Shown in pieces: positions 23,629 to 35,700 of a DNA stretch of 64,000 nucleotides. This DNA is from Amoebophrya sp. A120. Its lineage: Eukaryota; Sar; Dinophyceae; Syndiniales; Amoebophryaceae. Position 1 is the stretch's first letter. Every line of letters starts with the position of its first letter. Where the stretch lies: positions 2,196,166-2,260,165 of the forward strand of contig CAJINV010000012.1 of the NCBI GenBank assembly GCA_905178155.1, written 5' to 3'. Below the pieces are notes generated by a model. The model was not told the origin of the DNA. It did not search any database and saw only the letters and a list, made by a program, of their open reading frames with translations. The position numbers were made by a program, and so were the translations under genes.

Positions 23629-26600
23629 TCACTTTTTGAACCCACCCTTCTTTCCGCCTTTCCCTTTTCCCTTCCCCTTGCCCGTCAGTTGCGTTTGTAA
23701 AAACCCATCGCCATCATCGCCCTCCTGTTGCCATTTTTGACTTTCGTACCCACCTGGCTGCTGCACCAGCGATTCCTGGAGGAAGTCAAATGAGCCGGAA
23801 GGTGGGCCGGAATGTTGCGGTTGCGGCTGGGGCTGCTGTTGTTCTTGTGCTGGCGGTGGTATTGATGCGCTACTGGTTTTATTTCCACCACCACCTTTTC
23901 CTCCTCCTTCGGAAACTACATTATTTTTCCCTTTATTCATCTCGCCCGGAAGATTATTACCGCCTTTATTCATCGTCCCCTTCTTCTTCCCGCTTTTTCC
24001 AGGAACATACGCCCCTCTCTCGCCCTTCCAACCCTTGGCGTCCTGCTCTTCTCTTGTCAGCGCCTGGTTGGATTTTGACTCCAGGGGTGCGTTGTTCAAA
24101 AAGGACGGGTTCATACTGTTGTAGGTCATCGGCGCGTATGGATTGCAAAAATGTCTGGGTCTGTAATGCTGTCTGCGAATTCTAAAAGTATCTGTGTCGC
24201 ATGAGCCGCAAGACGAGTCAGCTCTTGGCACGCGGAGAGGGCATTTCTCATGCGTAATTAGCATCAAAAAGCTTTCAAAAAATCTGTGATGCTAGCACCA
24301 GCATCAAAGACCTCACGGGTCATGCAAAATGTGCATGACAGGTCCCGACTCTTCCAGACCCAGACACTTTTGCAGTTGATAGTGCGCCGGGTTGCTGTAA
24401 TGGGTCCTTGTTATTTTCCGCCGCTTCCCTCCTTTTTTTCTCCGCCAGCTCCTCTCGCCCCGGTATTGAGAGGAAAAATCCCCCCACCCCATATGGAAAA
24501 GGTATGTTTCCAGAAATTTGTGTTGCGGATTTGAGGTCACAGATCACATCTGTCTTGCAAGAAGACGAGGGCAGAAGCGTCCGGCCCATTATGCAAGCGA
24601 TTTGTCATGGTCTTGGGCCTAAAGGGGAGCCTTTTGCCATGCTGAACAACTAGACCCATACGCGCCTACCTAGCCGGGGGACCTGGCCGCAATGCCTCTC
24701 TGCAATACAAAGCTGATTTGTGGCCACAAATCAGCATCACAAGTTTCCGCTTTGATATGGGGAGGGGGGATTTTTCATTTTGATACCCGGCCCGGCGTTT
24801 GCGGACGTCTTTTGCGCCCACTGGATCCGCAACGTGTGGCCCTTGATCTTCAGATTTCGGTACAGTTTATCGGCCGCGGCTTCTGCGCCTTCGCGGGTTT
24901 TGTAGTTGATAAACGCGCAGGACTGCTTTGGGATCGGCTTTACCGCCTTCAGTTCTCCGTGCACGTAGAAAACGCCGCGGAGATCTTGCTCGGTGATGGA
25001 GGGATCGACACCTGTGGGGAGGTATGGTGTCCTTAGGTCGTGTGTGATGTATTGATTTATTGCAGTTCTTTGTCATGCAAAAATCCTAGACGAGAATTTC
25101 ACTCTGTCATGCGAAATTCACTTCGGGATAGATACTTCTGAAAAAGAAAAGCTATATCTAGTATCCTGAGTACCTCCAACGTACAACGTGGTGATGGATT
25201 TGTCGTCTGGTGGCTTCAAGGTATACATTTCCTTTGCTTGTCGAAATATTTTGTTGGCCACCGGATCGTTGACACCGTGAAAACGGTCCCGGATTTTCTG
25301 ATTTGCCAACTCTCCTGTTTCCGGCATCTCGTGACGATACGGACACTCGTCGCCGCGGTTACAGGTACCTGATAGGGTGTATTGAACATCATCTTCATCA
25401 CGCTCACGCATGACAAGTCGCATTGTTTTCTACCTGATCTAGCATAGAAAATTGACTTCATCGCAAGTTGTTGGGAAATCTGTCATGCGACGTATCGTAT
25501 GCATCTTGAAAACCTAAACCAGAAAAAATATCAATCAATACCTTTCACGAAAAACGAGCAAATTTTCGCCTCGTTTCGCTTGTAGTAGGGATTTTTCCTT
25601 GCGTATCAAAAGGAAAAATCCCCCCGCCCCGTATCAAATGGGAAATCTGTGATGCAGGATTTGTGTACACAAATGCGCGCTGTCTTGCAATACGGCATCG
25701 CAGCCAGATCCGCAGCCTAGGGCGGGACGTTTTGGTCTAGTTGCTTAGCATTACACACAGCTGTCCCCTAGGCCCAACAGCATGCCAAACCGCTTCCATA
25801 AAGGCAGGGAAGCCTCTGCGTTTGTCTTCTTGCAAGACAGACGTGATTTGTGGTCTCAAATCAGCAAGACAAATTTTCGGAAGCATGCCTTTTCGATATG
25901 GGGAGGGGGGATTTTTCCTTTCAATATTGCGATTTTCATCAACATCGCGTTTTTCTCCTTTCCGTAAGGCAGTTCACCGGATTCTATTTTGGCCTGTTGC
26001 TGCTGGATGTAGTACTCCCGGTTTACGACACTGTCCGGCATATCTATCTTGTCCTGCTCGGCGAGATACCTGTTTTAGGTGGAAAGTTTTGTCGCAGAAG
26101 TTTTCATCTTCAAATTCTGTGGTGGGAGAAGGAGACAACTCGCCTAAACTAGACGCGGATGAACAAGAAAAACAGCAGGTTTTTTTCCAACACGCAGCTG
26201 TAGCGCTGCACGAGCATGATTCTTGGCGTAAGTGACACACGATCCTGCAGCAAGTTGATCTATCACGTGGGCCCCTCAGGTGGATATAGTATTTGTCATG
26301 CGAATCACAATCATGATCAAAACCATGTACAAGAAAATACTTGTCTCTGACTTGCACCGGCAACCCGTATTCCAGGTCGAACAGACACGTCTGGCAACAA
26401 TTTTTCAGTCGGCTGCACGTCTGGCACACCACTGTCGCTTTGTACCGCGCGTCGCCGCCGGGCTTCCACCGGAACAGGGTGAAGGGCCGCGTGCAGATTT
26501 TGCATTCCAACCCGAACGGCTCTTTCTCCATGCGCACAAACGGGTTGGGCCCGAGGCAGGTCTCGCACAGGATGGGGAACTCTGAGGTTTCCCACCCCTC

Positions 26601-26768
26601 CTTGTTGATGTCGGCTTTAATCACCATGTTATTATGCGCCTTTTCCAACGCGGACTGGGTGTTGCCGCTGGGCATACCCGTGCCCTCGGCTGGGATGCAG
26701 ACCACGGAAGAAGAAGACGCATGGGACCCGATATTCAGGTGCGTCTGGTCTGTCGTGCGGACCGACAT
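23629..26768 (-). CDS. RBM22: Spliceosomal RNA-binding protein RBM22/Cwc2, seven exons, three introners
   Basis: RBM22 (yeast Cwc2 plus Ecm2) contacts U6 snRNA and the pre-mRNA at the spliceosome active site. Exons: 26768-26341, 26069-25932, 25603-25542, 25368-25174, 25011-24791, 24463-24387, 24136-23629; total 543 codons including the stop. Seen in order: [17 protein letters not shown] with the Cys-rich zinc region ([36 protein letters not shown]); [30 protein letters not shown]; a CCCH finger ([14 protein letters not shown]); INDP-like [23 protein letters not shown]; and an RRM with [17 protein letters not shown]. All match RBM22 collinearly. The tail is Gln/Gly/Lys-rich and lineage-specific. 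Three introns are GT-AG (26342-26068 region, 25541-25369, 25173-25012) and three are introners. The start is the first ATG, about 60 residues before the conserved block. Confidence 0.95.
24137..24381. mobile_element. Introner, family A
   Basis: Ends TATGGATTGCAAAAATGTCT and TATCAACTGCAAAAGTGTCT, followed by GGGTCTGG. Flanks gcgcg and gtgcg (one mismatch). Removal joins LQQPGA to PMTYNSMN in RBM22. Confidence 0.9.
24464..24785. mobile_element. Introner, family E
   Basis: Ends TATTGAGAGGAAAAATCCCC and TATCAAAATGAAAAATCCCC. The duplication cccgg is perfect. Removal joins SANAGPG to REELAEKK in RBM22. Confidence 0.92.
25604..25926. mobile_element. Introner, family E
   Basis: Ends TATCAAAAGGAAAAATCCCC and TATTGAAAGGAAAAATCCCC. 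The duplication ttgcg is perfect. Removal joins LMKIA to RKNPYYKRN, matching the conserved RBM22 sequence without gap, which is strong evidence that the host excises it precisely. Confidence 0.95.
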
Positions 26769-28370
26769 CTTCGTCTGGTTGTGCCAGCTACTGGGAATTA
26801 AAAGGTAGTGGTGGCACTACGCAGGACAACGACCTCCGATGTGGATGTCAAGGTCGCGGTGTTGTACTTCCAAGCTCCTGTCGTCTGTGTGGCGGGCGGC
26901 CATGTGGTTCCTGGAACTTAGCGCATGTTCAATAAAAACAGTTTGGGGTAGTAGTAGTGCATATCCAACAAACCAAGTACCGCAATTTTTCGAGCTGCTT
27001 TCTCTTTCGATCAATCAAAAAATACAACCCTGTGCGTCGCTTACCCAAAATAAAGGTACAGTTTGTAGAGTCGCGTGCGCCGCCGTAGAATGTCCTATAT
27101 TGAAAAAAAACCTAAAGTTGCGATCTGCAGAGGCAACGAAAACCAATTTAGAAAACAGCTTTGCGCTTATTCAAGAGTACTATTCGTTGTCGGGGGCAGT
27201 CCGCAATCGTGTTAAATATCAATGAACAATTTTTTGCCAATGTGAAACGCTTGGGGGTCCTGACATTAATTAGTGGAATTTTGCATTGAGAATACACGGT
27301 CACCTCAAGGCAAGAAGAGCAAGACTGAAAACAGGAAAAAATCCGGAACATGTTCACAAATAGCAAGCACATACAACCCTCATTTTTCAAATCAATCATC
27401 TCATGCGACGACCCAATTTCATGTGTAAGTATCCAATTTGTATTTGAGCTAACAGGTACACATCAGTATAACGGATGATCGCTTTCTTGCCTTTTTCCCA
27501 AAATTTTGCTTGACCTGCAGATCGATCTCGTTTGCACCACTTTTCTTTTTCAAATGAACGTGAAGCACACCTTACTACACCGTCTTCAAAGCGAAAGTTT
27601 TGATCCTTTTGGTTCGCTGCCATTTTCTGCCATGTGTAGTAGGGACTCTCAAAGTTGTGGGGCCGTGTAGATAGTCCATCGAGCTCAAGGAACTACAGAC
27701 CACGTGAAACACACGACGATTTTGTCAGGGGATTTGTAACCAATTACACTCCTGATAGACATTCTTGGTCAAGGTTTGCACGCCGAGCTCCAGTTTCATC
27801 TTTGCTGTAGATTTTTCTTGACATGCAATCTTGCAAAAGGATCTCCCGACCAGAAACCGCTTCTCATTTACTTAGTGGTCATTTCGTCGATCGTTTCTAT
27901 TCAGACATCTTGCGTTCTTGTTCTCTACATCCTCTTGCGTATCCCATGCAGGAGCGTGTCGCTCGTTTGCTTAAGTTTATGCTCTACCAAAAAACGAATC
28001 TCTACTAAAAAAACGATGCTTAAGTTATGCTCTACAAAAACGAATCTCTACTAAAAAAACGATGCTTGAGTTTACGATTTTCTTGAGTTTAGGTCGATGT
28101 GCTTGAGTTTAGTAATTAACGAATTTGAGTTTGACACAAGAGCGGCAAGTCCTGCCATGAGATACATAAGGATTTGAAAATGAATCTTCGAAACGTAAAT
28201 TAAATCTGTGTGAAACTACACTTTTTATCGAGAAAGAATAAAAGTGAAACGAGGACTCTGATCGAAAGTACGTGTACGCTACCTTGCCACGACCACTCGT
28301 GGGAAACTTGCAAAATGGCACATGTCTAGAGTTTTTAGAAATCTACAAACATGACACGCCCTTGTCCTAT
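26769..28370. other. Intergenic region with a short tandem repeat
   Basis: About 1.6 kb between the RBM22 start and the stop of the coiled-coil gene. Apart from the A-rich tandem repeat near 27971-28065 I see no gene, introner or RNA gene. Confidence 0.5.
27971..28065. repeat. Two-copy A-rich tandem repeat of about 47 bp
   Basis: A unit beginning TTAAGTTTATGCTCTACC and ending CTAAAAAAACGATGC is repeated once with small indels (49 and 46 bp). Degenerate partial copies of its TTGAGTTTA part follow up to about 28130. It is intergenic. Confidence 0.85.
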
Positions 28371-31300
28371 TTAGAAGTCAAAGTTCGCTCCGGAGAGCAC
28401 TGCGATGGCCTGGTGAATCGACTCAACCTCGCTTTCCATGGCTTCCTGGCGCACGTCAAAATTCTTCAGGAGAAAGTCGCAATCCTTGTGCAAAGCGGCG
28501 TTCTCGGCTTCCAGACCTGGGAGTAGTATAATTTCGAAATTATAGAAGTTTGCTCTTGTTGCACAAGCGGGGGATACTAGTGGTCGTGCTTCATTACTAA
28601 GTAGCCGCAAAGTTGCTACGGCACAGACACAGTGCAGAAGAGCTTGTCACAGTAAAGCATGCATGATCATATCAAGAGATATACCTTCCAGCTTCTCCTG
28701 TGCCTGGCTGAGCTCCAGGTTCTTCTGCTCCTTTTGCGACACCGCATCGGACTTTTCCGTTTCCTTTTGCGCGATGGCCTGCTTGGAGGTGTTGATGGAC
28801 TTTGTCGAGTCCGCAACCAGAGTCTCGTACTCCGTTTGCGCCTTCTGTTCGTCCTTTTTCGCCTCCGCAATGTCGTGTTTGCAATCGCTCATGATCATCT
28901 CAAACAGTCCGATCACGCCCGGCGCCTGCTCGCTCTTGCTGTAGGACGCCTGCTTCGGCGCCGGTTCCTGTTTCTGCTGCAAAAACGCCTGTCCGGGGAG
29001 GCCGCTGTTATAAAATGGAAAAAGGTCTGGGTCTGGAAGCTTGCTGGGTTTGTCATGCATATTTCGCATGTCCACTGATTGTCTGTGATGTATGCCATAG
29101 CATCACAGACTTCTAGAACACTCCCTGTTCATGATGCGATGCCTATTCCACATTAGGTATGCCGAACTAATTGAAATTTTTTCCGAATCCAGCGACAGCA
29201 TTACAAGTTGCAACCTTCCAGACCTAGACATATGTGCAATGCGTAGCCGTAGAACTTCGTCAATTTGGCTTTGGCTTTGTCCAACACCTTCAAGGTCAGC
29301 TCCTGGTTCTTCACCTCCTCTTTAAAGGCCGCGTTTTCCTCCTTGCGGGTTTCCGTTGCGGCAGTGTCAAAATGAAAAATCCCCCCACCCCACACTCAAA
29401 CTAGAAACTTGCGATGCGGATTTGTGGCCACAAATCAGCTTTGTCATGTAGAAGGGAAAAGATGCGGACTGTAGTGCTGGTTGGCGTGGGAAAGCCTTGC
29501 ACCTTCAGCATGACAGGGGGCAGCTGGAAGTGGGAAACAGCATGACAAATTGCCTGCAGACGAGGCCACAGCTGCGTCTCTTGGCCTTCTAGCATTACAA
29601 GGCGACTTGTGTACTCAAATACAGCATCACAAATTTCGTTTTCGATATGGGGAGGGGGGATTTTTCCTTTTGATAGGCAGCTACGGTTCCCTCCATCTCC
29701 TTGATGGAGGCCTGCTCGGCGGCGATCTGACCCTCCAGCGTCTCGATGTCGGACTGCAATTTCGCGATCGCTTTCTCGGTGTCTTCAATGAAAACTCCGG
29801 TGTCGGTTCGTGCGATCTCGTTGTCGGAGAGATCTTTGTTGCAGGTGTCTCGCTTCTCGAACTCTGCCTTCTTCTCTGCCGCAACTTCCTCGGCTAGTTT
29901 CGCCATCATCTCTTTAATTTTCGCGAAGGAGTCGAGCTGGGCAGAAATGGCCAAGGCAGAAAGTCTATGCATCGCAAAAGTTCTAGAATCGCACTAGTTC
30001 TTCTACGATCTAATGAAACAAACTACATTATACAGATTTGCAATACTTACTTGAGCTTCTAAATGCATCTTCAGATCCATGATCAGGAAGTCAATCTGTC
30101 ATGCATGTGAGAAGGGCCGAGTTCTTGTGCGAAAACAAAACTTCTACAACGCATAGAGCCTCTTGTCCCCGGTCTTTTTGGCGGCCTGCAGCAACTCCAT
30201 GATCGCGGCGTGCTTGCGCTCATTCTGCTGCTTCGAAGAGACGGAGGTTTGCAGGAAGGAGTAGTTCTTTGCGAAGATTTCACGAGACTCATCGGAGGTC
30301 AGGACACCTGCGTGGAGTTGAGTTGTTGTACAAATGGCAAAATTTAGATATAAGATTTTGATTAAAATTGAGGACGAGCCACAAGTTTCTGCATTCATCT
30401 CTAAAGCAAGGAGAGTGAGAGTGCGCCATGAAATCTAAAACTCGAAAAATCTTCTATACCAATCGCTTCCCCGACCGCCTTGATCTCATCGTTTCGGGTC
30501 TTTGACCTCTCCGCATGTCCGTCAATGGCGGTTTTGCACTTCTCTTCCAGCTATGCATTGCAAAAGTCTCGTACTAATTGCAATTATGCAATACAAATCA
30601 CCATCCCAAGGTAAAAAACCAGCATCACAAATTCCATTTGTCATGCTGAGGCGATTTGTAATGCAATTGCCACTAGTACGTTGCTTTTGCGATTCATACC
30701 AGCATGACCAAAAACTGCTCGTCCTCGGATAGTTGCTCCGTCGTCAATTTCTTGTCCTTCAATGCGTTGCTCTTCGCCACCTTCTATGGATTGCAAAAGT
30801 GTCTGGGTCTGGAAGACTGCATGTTTGTCATGCTTGTCTGGCATGACTCTTAAATCTGTCATGCACGCTACCCGAGAGCTCCATCTTTCTGTGATGCAGC
30901 CACGCAGTTTGTCACGCAGAATAGGCAACACGTAGAAGCTCAGAAACTTGTCATGCTGAGCCAGCACTTGCGTCCTCATCATGAGACGCCACGCAGCATC
31001 ACAAGTTTCCAGACCCAGACATTTTTACACTTGATACCTTCGCGTCCCCTAGCGCCTTCTGCGTGGCCGCCTTGTCCGCTTTCGACGCCGCAATCTCCTT
31101 CTCCTTTGCGGCGGAGGCTTTTTTAAAGTTCGCGACCGCGGTGGCTTCAGTGTCGACGCTGTCTTTTAATTGTTTGGAGAAGTCATCGTGCATTTGCTGC
31201 AAAACGCCGTAGATGCCACCAGACGCCGAGTTGTAGCTGTTCGCGCCCGCAACGCCGCCCTCCAAAGCGGTCGGTGCCTCGGGCTTCATCTCGGAGTAAT

Positions 31301-32268
31301 CACGCGGCTCCTGCTGCAGAAACCCGGGGTTCTTGTTCTTCAGGGAGCCTAAAACGGCCCAGAGGTCCTTCTTGAGCGCTTGGTCGAAGGAATGGCCGGA
31401 AGAAAGTTTCTCTTGCAGGAAAGAGAGCTGACGCTTCTGGCTCCGGTCGAGGAGGGCACCTGGGTAGAGAAAATTTGTAATGTGGAAAATCGACTTTAGA
31501 TCTAAATCATTGGAACCAGACCTGACCCGACAGTGGTCTCTCTTCATGGGAAGGGGATCAAAAAACGTTCTTCGCCGACTCCGAAAAGGAATAAACATTC
31601 AAAAGAACTCATCAGTACCATACCTCGTGTCTGCACGCCGCCCAGGACCTTCAGTGCCTTTCCTAAACTTTCTAAAGTGTCCTTCGTTTCGGCTTGGAAC
31701 TTTTCCGCCTCGGCTTTTTTATCCTGTGCAGAAGTATCGCACTCGTAGCAATTGCAGCTATGCATTACAAGTCTCTTCCTCAAGGTAAATGCGCATTACA
31801 AACATAATAGATTTCTCATGCTGAGAAAGTTTGTGATGCATTTCTACGATGAATACGATACTTTTGCAATTCGTACTTTTCCTTCGCGCGCAATTCCGTC
31901 ATCTGTGCCAGTTCCTCGGTGTCCGCTTTTATTTTCGCCTCTAAATTCTTGATCTCTTCACTCAACGACGCAATCAACCCGGTCTGCTCGTCAATCACAC
32001 CGTTCAATTTTTCAATTTTCTTCTGCGCCTTCTCCACGGCTTCGGTCTTCTCCCCTCGGTTTTGCCTGCACCAGCACTCCATCTTCTTGAAGAGTCGGTC
32101 GTCCTCCTTCGCCTCGGCCTCGAGCGTAGTTTGCATTTCGTCGAGGAGCTTCAACACCTTCTTGATCGGGTTCTCGCCAGCGGTTGATCTGGAAGCGGAA
32201 GCGGGCGCTAGAGTGGCGGCCAACAAGCCGGCCGTGACCCCGGCGCCAAAACGATGCCGCATCCTCAT
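28371..32268 (-). CDS. Secreted coiled-coil protein of a dinoflagellate-type family, ten exons, six introners
   Basis: Exons: 32268-31881, 31719-31624, 31459-31042, 30784-30704, 30551-30460, 30307-30161, 29965-29681, 29364-29251, 29008-28685, 28516-28371; total 697 codons including the stop. A signal peptide (about 25 residues, GVTAGLLAATLAPASA) precedes NPIKKVLKLLDEMQTTLEAE, then KEDDRLFKKMECWCRQN. This 'KKVxxLLxxMxxxLExEAKED...CWC' pattern recurs in abundant dinoflagellate proteins of unknown role. Nearly the whole mature chain is predicted coiled coil, rich in Ala/Lys/Glu, in two roughly similar halves, each with a Gln/Pro linker (NPGFLQQEPRD and GQAFLQQKQEPAPKQ). Three introns are conventional GT-AG and six are introners. 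Function is not known; an extracellular or vesicle-lumen structural role is inference. Confidence 0.88.
29009..29245. mobile_element. Introner, family A
   Basis: Ends TATAAAATGGAAAAAGGTCT and TACGCATTGCACATATGTCT, followed by GGGTCTGG or AGGTCTGG. Flanks gctgt and gccgt (one mismatch). Removal joins LTKFYG to GLPGQAF in the coiled-coil gene. Confidence 0.88.
29365..29675. mobile_element. Introner, family E
   Basis: Ends TGTCAAAATGAAAAATCCCC (TAT mutated to TGT) and TATCAAAAGGAAAAATCCCC. The duplication ggcag is perfect. Removal joins EGTVAA to ATETRKEE. Confidence 0.92.
29966..30155. mobile_element. Introner, diverged family B
   Basis: Ends TATGCATCGCAAAAGTTCTA and TATGCGTTGTAGAAGTTTTG. Flanks aagtc and gagcc match at three of five positions, and the core motifs are weak, so this looks like an old copy. 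Removal keeps the frame (GDKRL into SALAISAQ). Confidence 0.72.
30552..30698. mobile_element. Introner, family B
   Basis: Ends TATGCATTGCAAAAGTCTCG and TATGAATCGCAAAAGCAACG. The duplication ccagc is perfect. Removal joins EQFLVML to EEKCKTAI. Confidence 0.92.
30785..31036. mobile_element. Introner, family A
   Basis: Ends TATGGATTGCAAAAGTGTCT and TATCAAGTGTAAAAATGTCT. The duplication ccttc is perfect. Removal joins KALGDAK to VAKSNALK. Confidence 0.93.
31720..31875. mobile_element. Introner, family B
   Basis: Ends TATCCTGTGCAGAAGTATCG and TACGAATTGCAAAAGTATCG. Flanks ttttt and ctttt (one mismatch). Removal joins ELRAKEK to KAEAEKFQ. Confidence 0.9.
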
Positions 32269-32706
32269 ATGCGGTTTTTTCCTCTCAATCTAAATTCTAC
32301 TGCAATTCGATGAAAATCAAAATTCTACAAAACTGAAAACGAACGAGAAGTTCCTAGTCGTCTTGGTTTCACCACGCAGATCCTTTTACTGACGCTGATC
32401 GTGGAAACACACACGACACTTGAGAAAAGACCAACAGATCTTAACCAAGGAATAGGCACATCAAACGACGGACCGATCGCAAAACTAAAATTTAAGTATG
32501 TCAAACAGAGCCGCGAGCGCGAAGAAAGAAAAACACGAAGGTGGTTCCCAGCCGGAAGAGCCATCCGCTTTTCAGCTCCCCTATTGCATTCTTTAGATTC
32601 TTAAAATTGTACGTTGTCTTTTGTGTTCATCATGATCTGATATCGCAAAAGGTTATTGTACAGATGCGTTTTTTTTTTATGCATGATGACATCGACGCCT
32701 CGACCT
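32269..32706. other. Short intergenic spacer
   Basis: A spacer of 438 bases between the stop of the cold-shock-like gene and the start of the coiled-coil gene. It holds no recognised feature. Confidence 0.5.
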
Positions 32707-35700
32707 TCAAGAAGCAAAATAGCCACAGTCTCCTTCTCTTAAAAACTTCGCGCCAAAAACCTCCGGGTCGTTAAAGCTGTTCCATTCTACCTTGTCAAAA
32801 GAGACAAAGCTCCCCTCCTTCGAGCCGGACGTATTTTCACTGCCAAACACATCCCCCAATAGTGGGTTTTCACTCACTCGGAAAAACGCGTCGCCACCCC
32901 AGAATTTTGCGAGTTTCGGCGATTCAATCCAGCCGTATTGTTCCGCGGGCCAGTATTTGCAAATTCGGCCGGTCCTGCGCTGTGTCTGCGATTTCTCGTA
33001 GATAGTCGCAAGCATGGGGTCGGTGACGATTGGAGTTGATGTGCTGGTCGTGCTGGAGGCGTTTAGACTGTTGCTTCTGTTGATGGAAAAAGAAGGACGC
33101 TTCATCTGCAGAATTACTGGCTCCTCATTGGCTTCTATGGTTCTGTCCTGTTGGTATTTTTTGCTCGGGACAAGAACCGCTTTCTTGTTGACTTCCGAAG
33201 GTGCTTGCGCGGCAGCAACAAGAAGCACGGTCGCAGCTTCTATCTTTTGCTTACCGTTATTCCCTGCCTCCACTTCTTTAGATTTCTGTTTTTGCAACTG
33301 CTTCCTTAGCCTCTTTTTCTTGCTCTTCGACATAGGCGGTGGTTGACCGGCTGTTTTTAGATCGACGGTGTGCTGATGTTTTGCTTCGTCTGGATCTTTA
33401 GATTTAGAAGAGGGTGAGGGCCCGCTTTTATTGAAAAGACGAGCGAGTGGTAGTTGTACAACGCCGCTATCGTTAGATTTAGATGTTTTGCTGTTCCGGG
33501 TAAGAACTACGTTGTTAAATACCACAGCAGAAGGAGCTGCTACAGCGGTCTCATTTATCCCCAGAAAAAAAAACACCCCCATCGATCCATTTTATGCATT
33601 ACAAACACTGGCTTTTTTTTACATGTTTTGCAATGACACATTGGATGGAGATGGGTGTTTTTCCCTGGATATCGTCTACATCCTCTCGACGAGACGACCG
33701 CTCCCGGAGGTGTGTTGCTTTTGTCTGCATCTTCTCCGTATTCTCTGCTGGTGCCCTGTTTTCGTTACCTCCAGCCGCACTTTTGTTCTTCGGAAGCAAA
33801 ACGACGACATTGGTGTTTTTCTTGTCTGCAGGCTGCTTGTTGTGCTTGCTCTGGTTTATTTGAGCAGGAAGAACTATCCCTGATTCACCATTGGAAGTCA
33901 TTGCCTGCCATCTAGGACTTTCGAGTAGAACTACGGACTGTTTCGTGACCGCGGAGGGTGCAGAAGATGAGTTATTTTTTCCACCTCCTTTTTGCTTCTG
34001 GTTCTGGATTCCCTTGCTCTTGATGTGTTGCGTCGCAAGACCACTTCTTGAAGCCGACTTTTCGTGCGGATCGTTATTTGCGTTTTGAAAATCTAAGTCA
34101 TCTACAGCCGCTGCAGCTACCAGAACTGGCTCTTTTCCGATATTACCGACGTCATTCCGCTTCTGTTGATTTGAAGGAGGTTCTACCAGAGCCGCCTCGT
34201 CCACTTTACGTGCATTCTTCCGTTGTGAAGAGGCTATGGGGCTTATGCGGCTGCTGCTTCCTCTTCTTCTTACAGGACTCGCAGCGGGGGAGGTTTGTTT
34301 CTTTTCTACATGATCTGCTCCGTGCTGGCCCCTCCGCTCCTGGTCCAGCCCGGTGCGGGAAACTTCTTTCTTCTTCGGCGGTAACGGAACTAAAGCGGTG
34401 TTGGAAAAGCGTTTTGGTTTGTTCTTCCAATCGTGTAGTTCTACGGGCGCAGGAGCGGCACCCGAGACTTTCATTGCTCCTTGCGCCGTCGAGAAAATCA
34501 GATCACTGCTTTTTCTCCTTGCTCCTGCGCTTTGTTCCTGCTCGTTCGTATCTCTCTTTCTCACGGCTGTATTTGTAACCGCCACTTCTTCCCCTTTGAT
34601 GTGTGGCAACGGGACCAAACCTCGACCAAAAGGTCGAGTAGAAGTACTATGCTGATCATCATGATCTCCGTTCTTGCCGCCCGTCGTGCGCTTGGGATCC
34701 TCTCGCCGATCACGATTTGGGATTTTCCTGCTTTTGTCCTCTCCGAGTGGCACTCTAGCAGCTGAAGTTTGATTTGGGCTCCTGTGCTTCTTGTTTTCCA
34801 CATCGTTTTTCTTGTTGGAAGAAGAGGAGCTCGAGCTGGAAGACCCACCAGAAGAAGAGGAACTTGAGGATGACGAACTGGTGCTTGAAGAGGCCTGCGC
34901 AGAAGTTTTCACGCGATCATTCCGGTTTTGCTCCTTGTTTTCACCGTGATCAGCACTCCGTCCCGCCTGTTGTCCATCTTTTTTCACATTCACAATCGCT
35001 TCCAACGCTGCGGTGACCACTTTTCCACTTTTCAACTCACCAACTTCAAGGTTGAATACCGGTGGATGTTGTCGGGTAGAAGTTGCATTTCCCGCATTCT
35101 TTTTTATTTCGCTGGGTCTCAGGTGGAGACTCTTGTCATGATTCCCAGGGCGTTTCATTTCTGGCTCTTGCACATTCTGTCGCCGACTGCGACCGCCAGC
35201 CTCGTCAACCTCCTTTGCAGACGGAGGACTCCGGTCCACTCGCGAAACAAGCGCCATCTTCGGTATAGTCGGCCGATCTGGAGGAGGCACATCTTCAGGC
35301 TTGTTCCGAGCTGCAGCACCGGAAGCCGGTGGTCTTTTATTTCCCTCAACCCTCGTCGTATTCGCATTATTATTTGTTGGTTTCTGTGTCTGCTTCTGCT
35401 CGGAGTCCGAAGACGAGGACGACGAAGATGAGGACTCAGAGGAGGAAAGCGATTCGACGGAAGACTCGACGGAAATCTTCGGCTGTGTGATGTTGTGTTG
35501 TTTCTGTGTAAAAATGTCGCGATCATTGCTCTTATTTCCGATCTGACCATTCTTGTTAGTACCCGCAGCACCACCTCCGCGCTCCTTCCGCTCCTGCATA
35601 TGGATGTGTCAGGATTGAAATCGGCAAAGTTGAAATAATTTGTAATACATAAAATGCAAGGCATGAAGTGCCTGTCTTGCCGGGATGGCAAATGAGGCAG

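Noticed and set aside
34850-35460. Possible microsatellite in the Ser-coding tracts
   Set aside because: The repeats use mixed serine codons and stay in frame with the long disordered protein, so they are better explained as low-complexity coding sequence.
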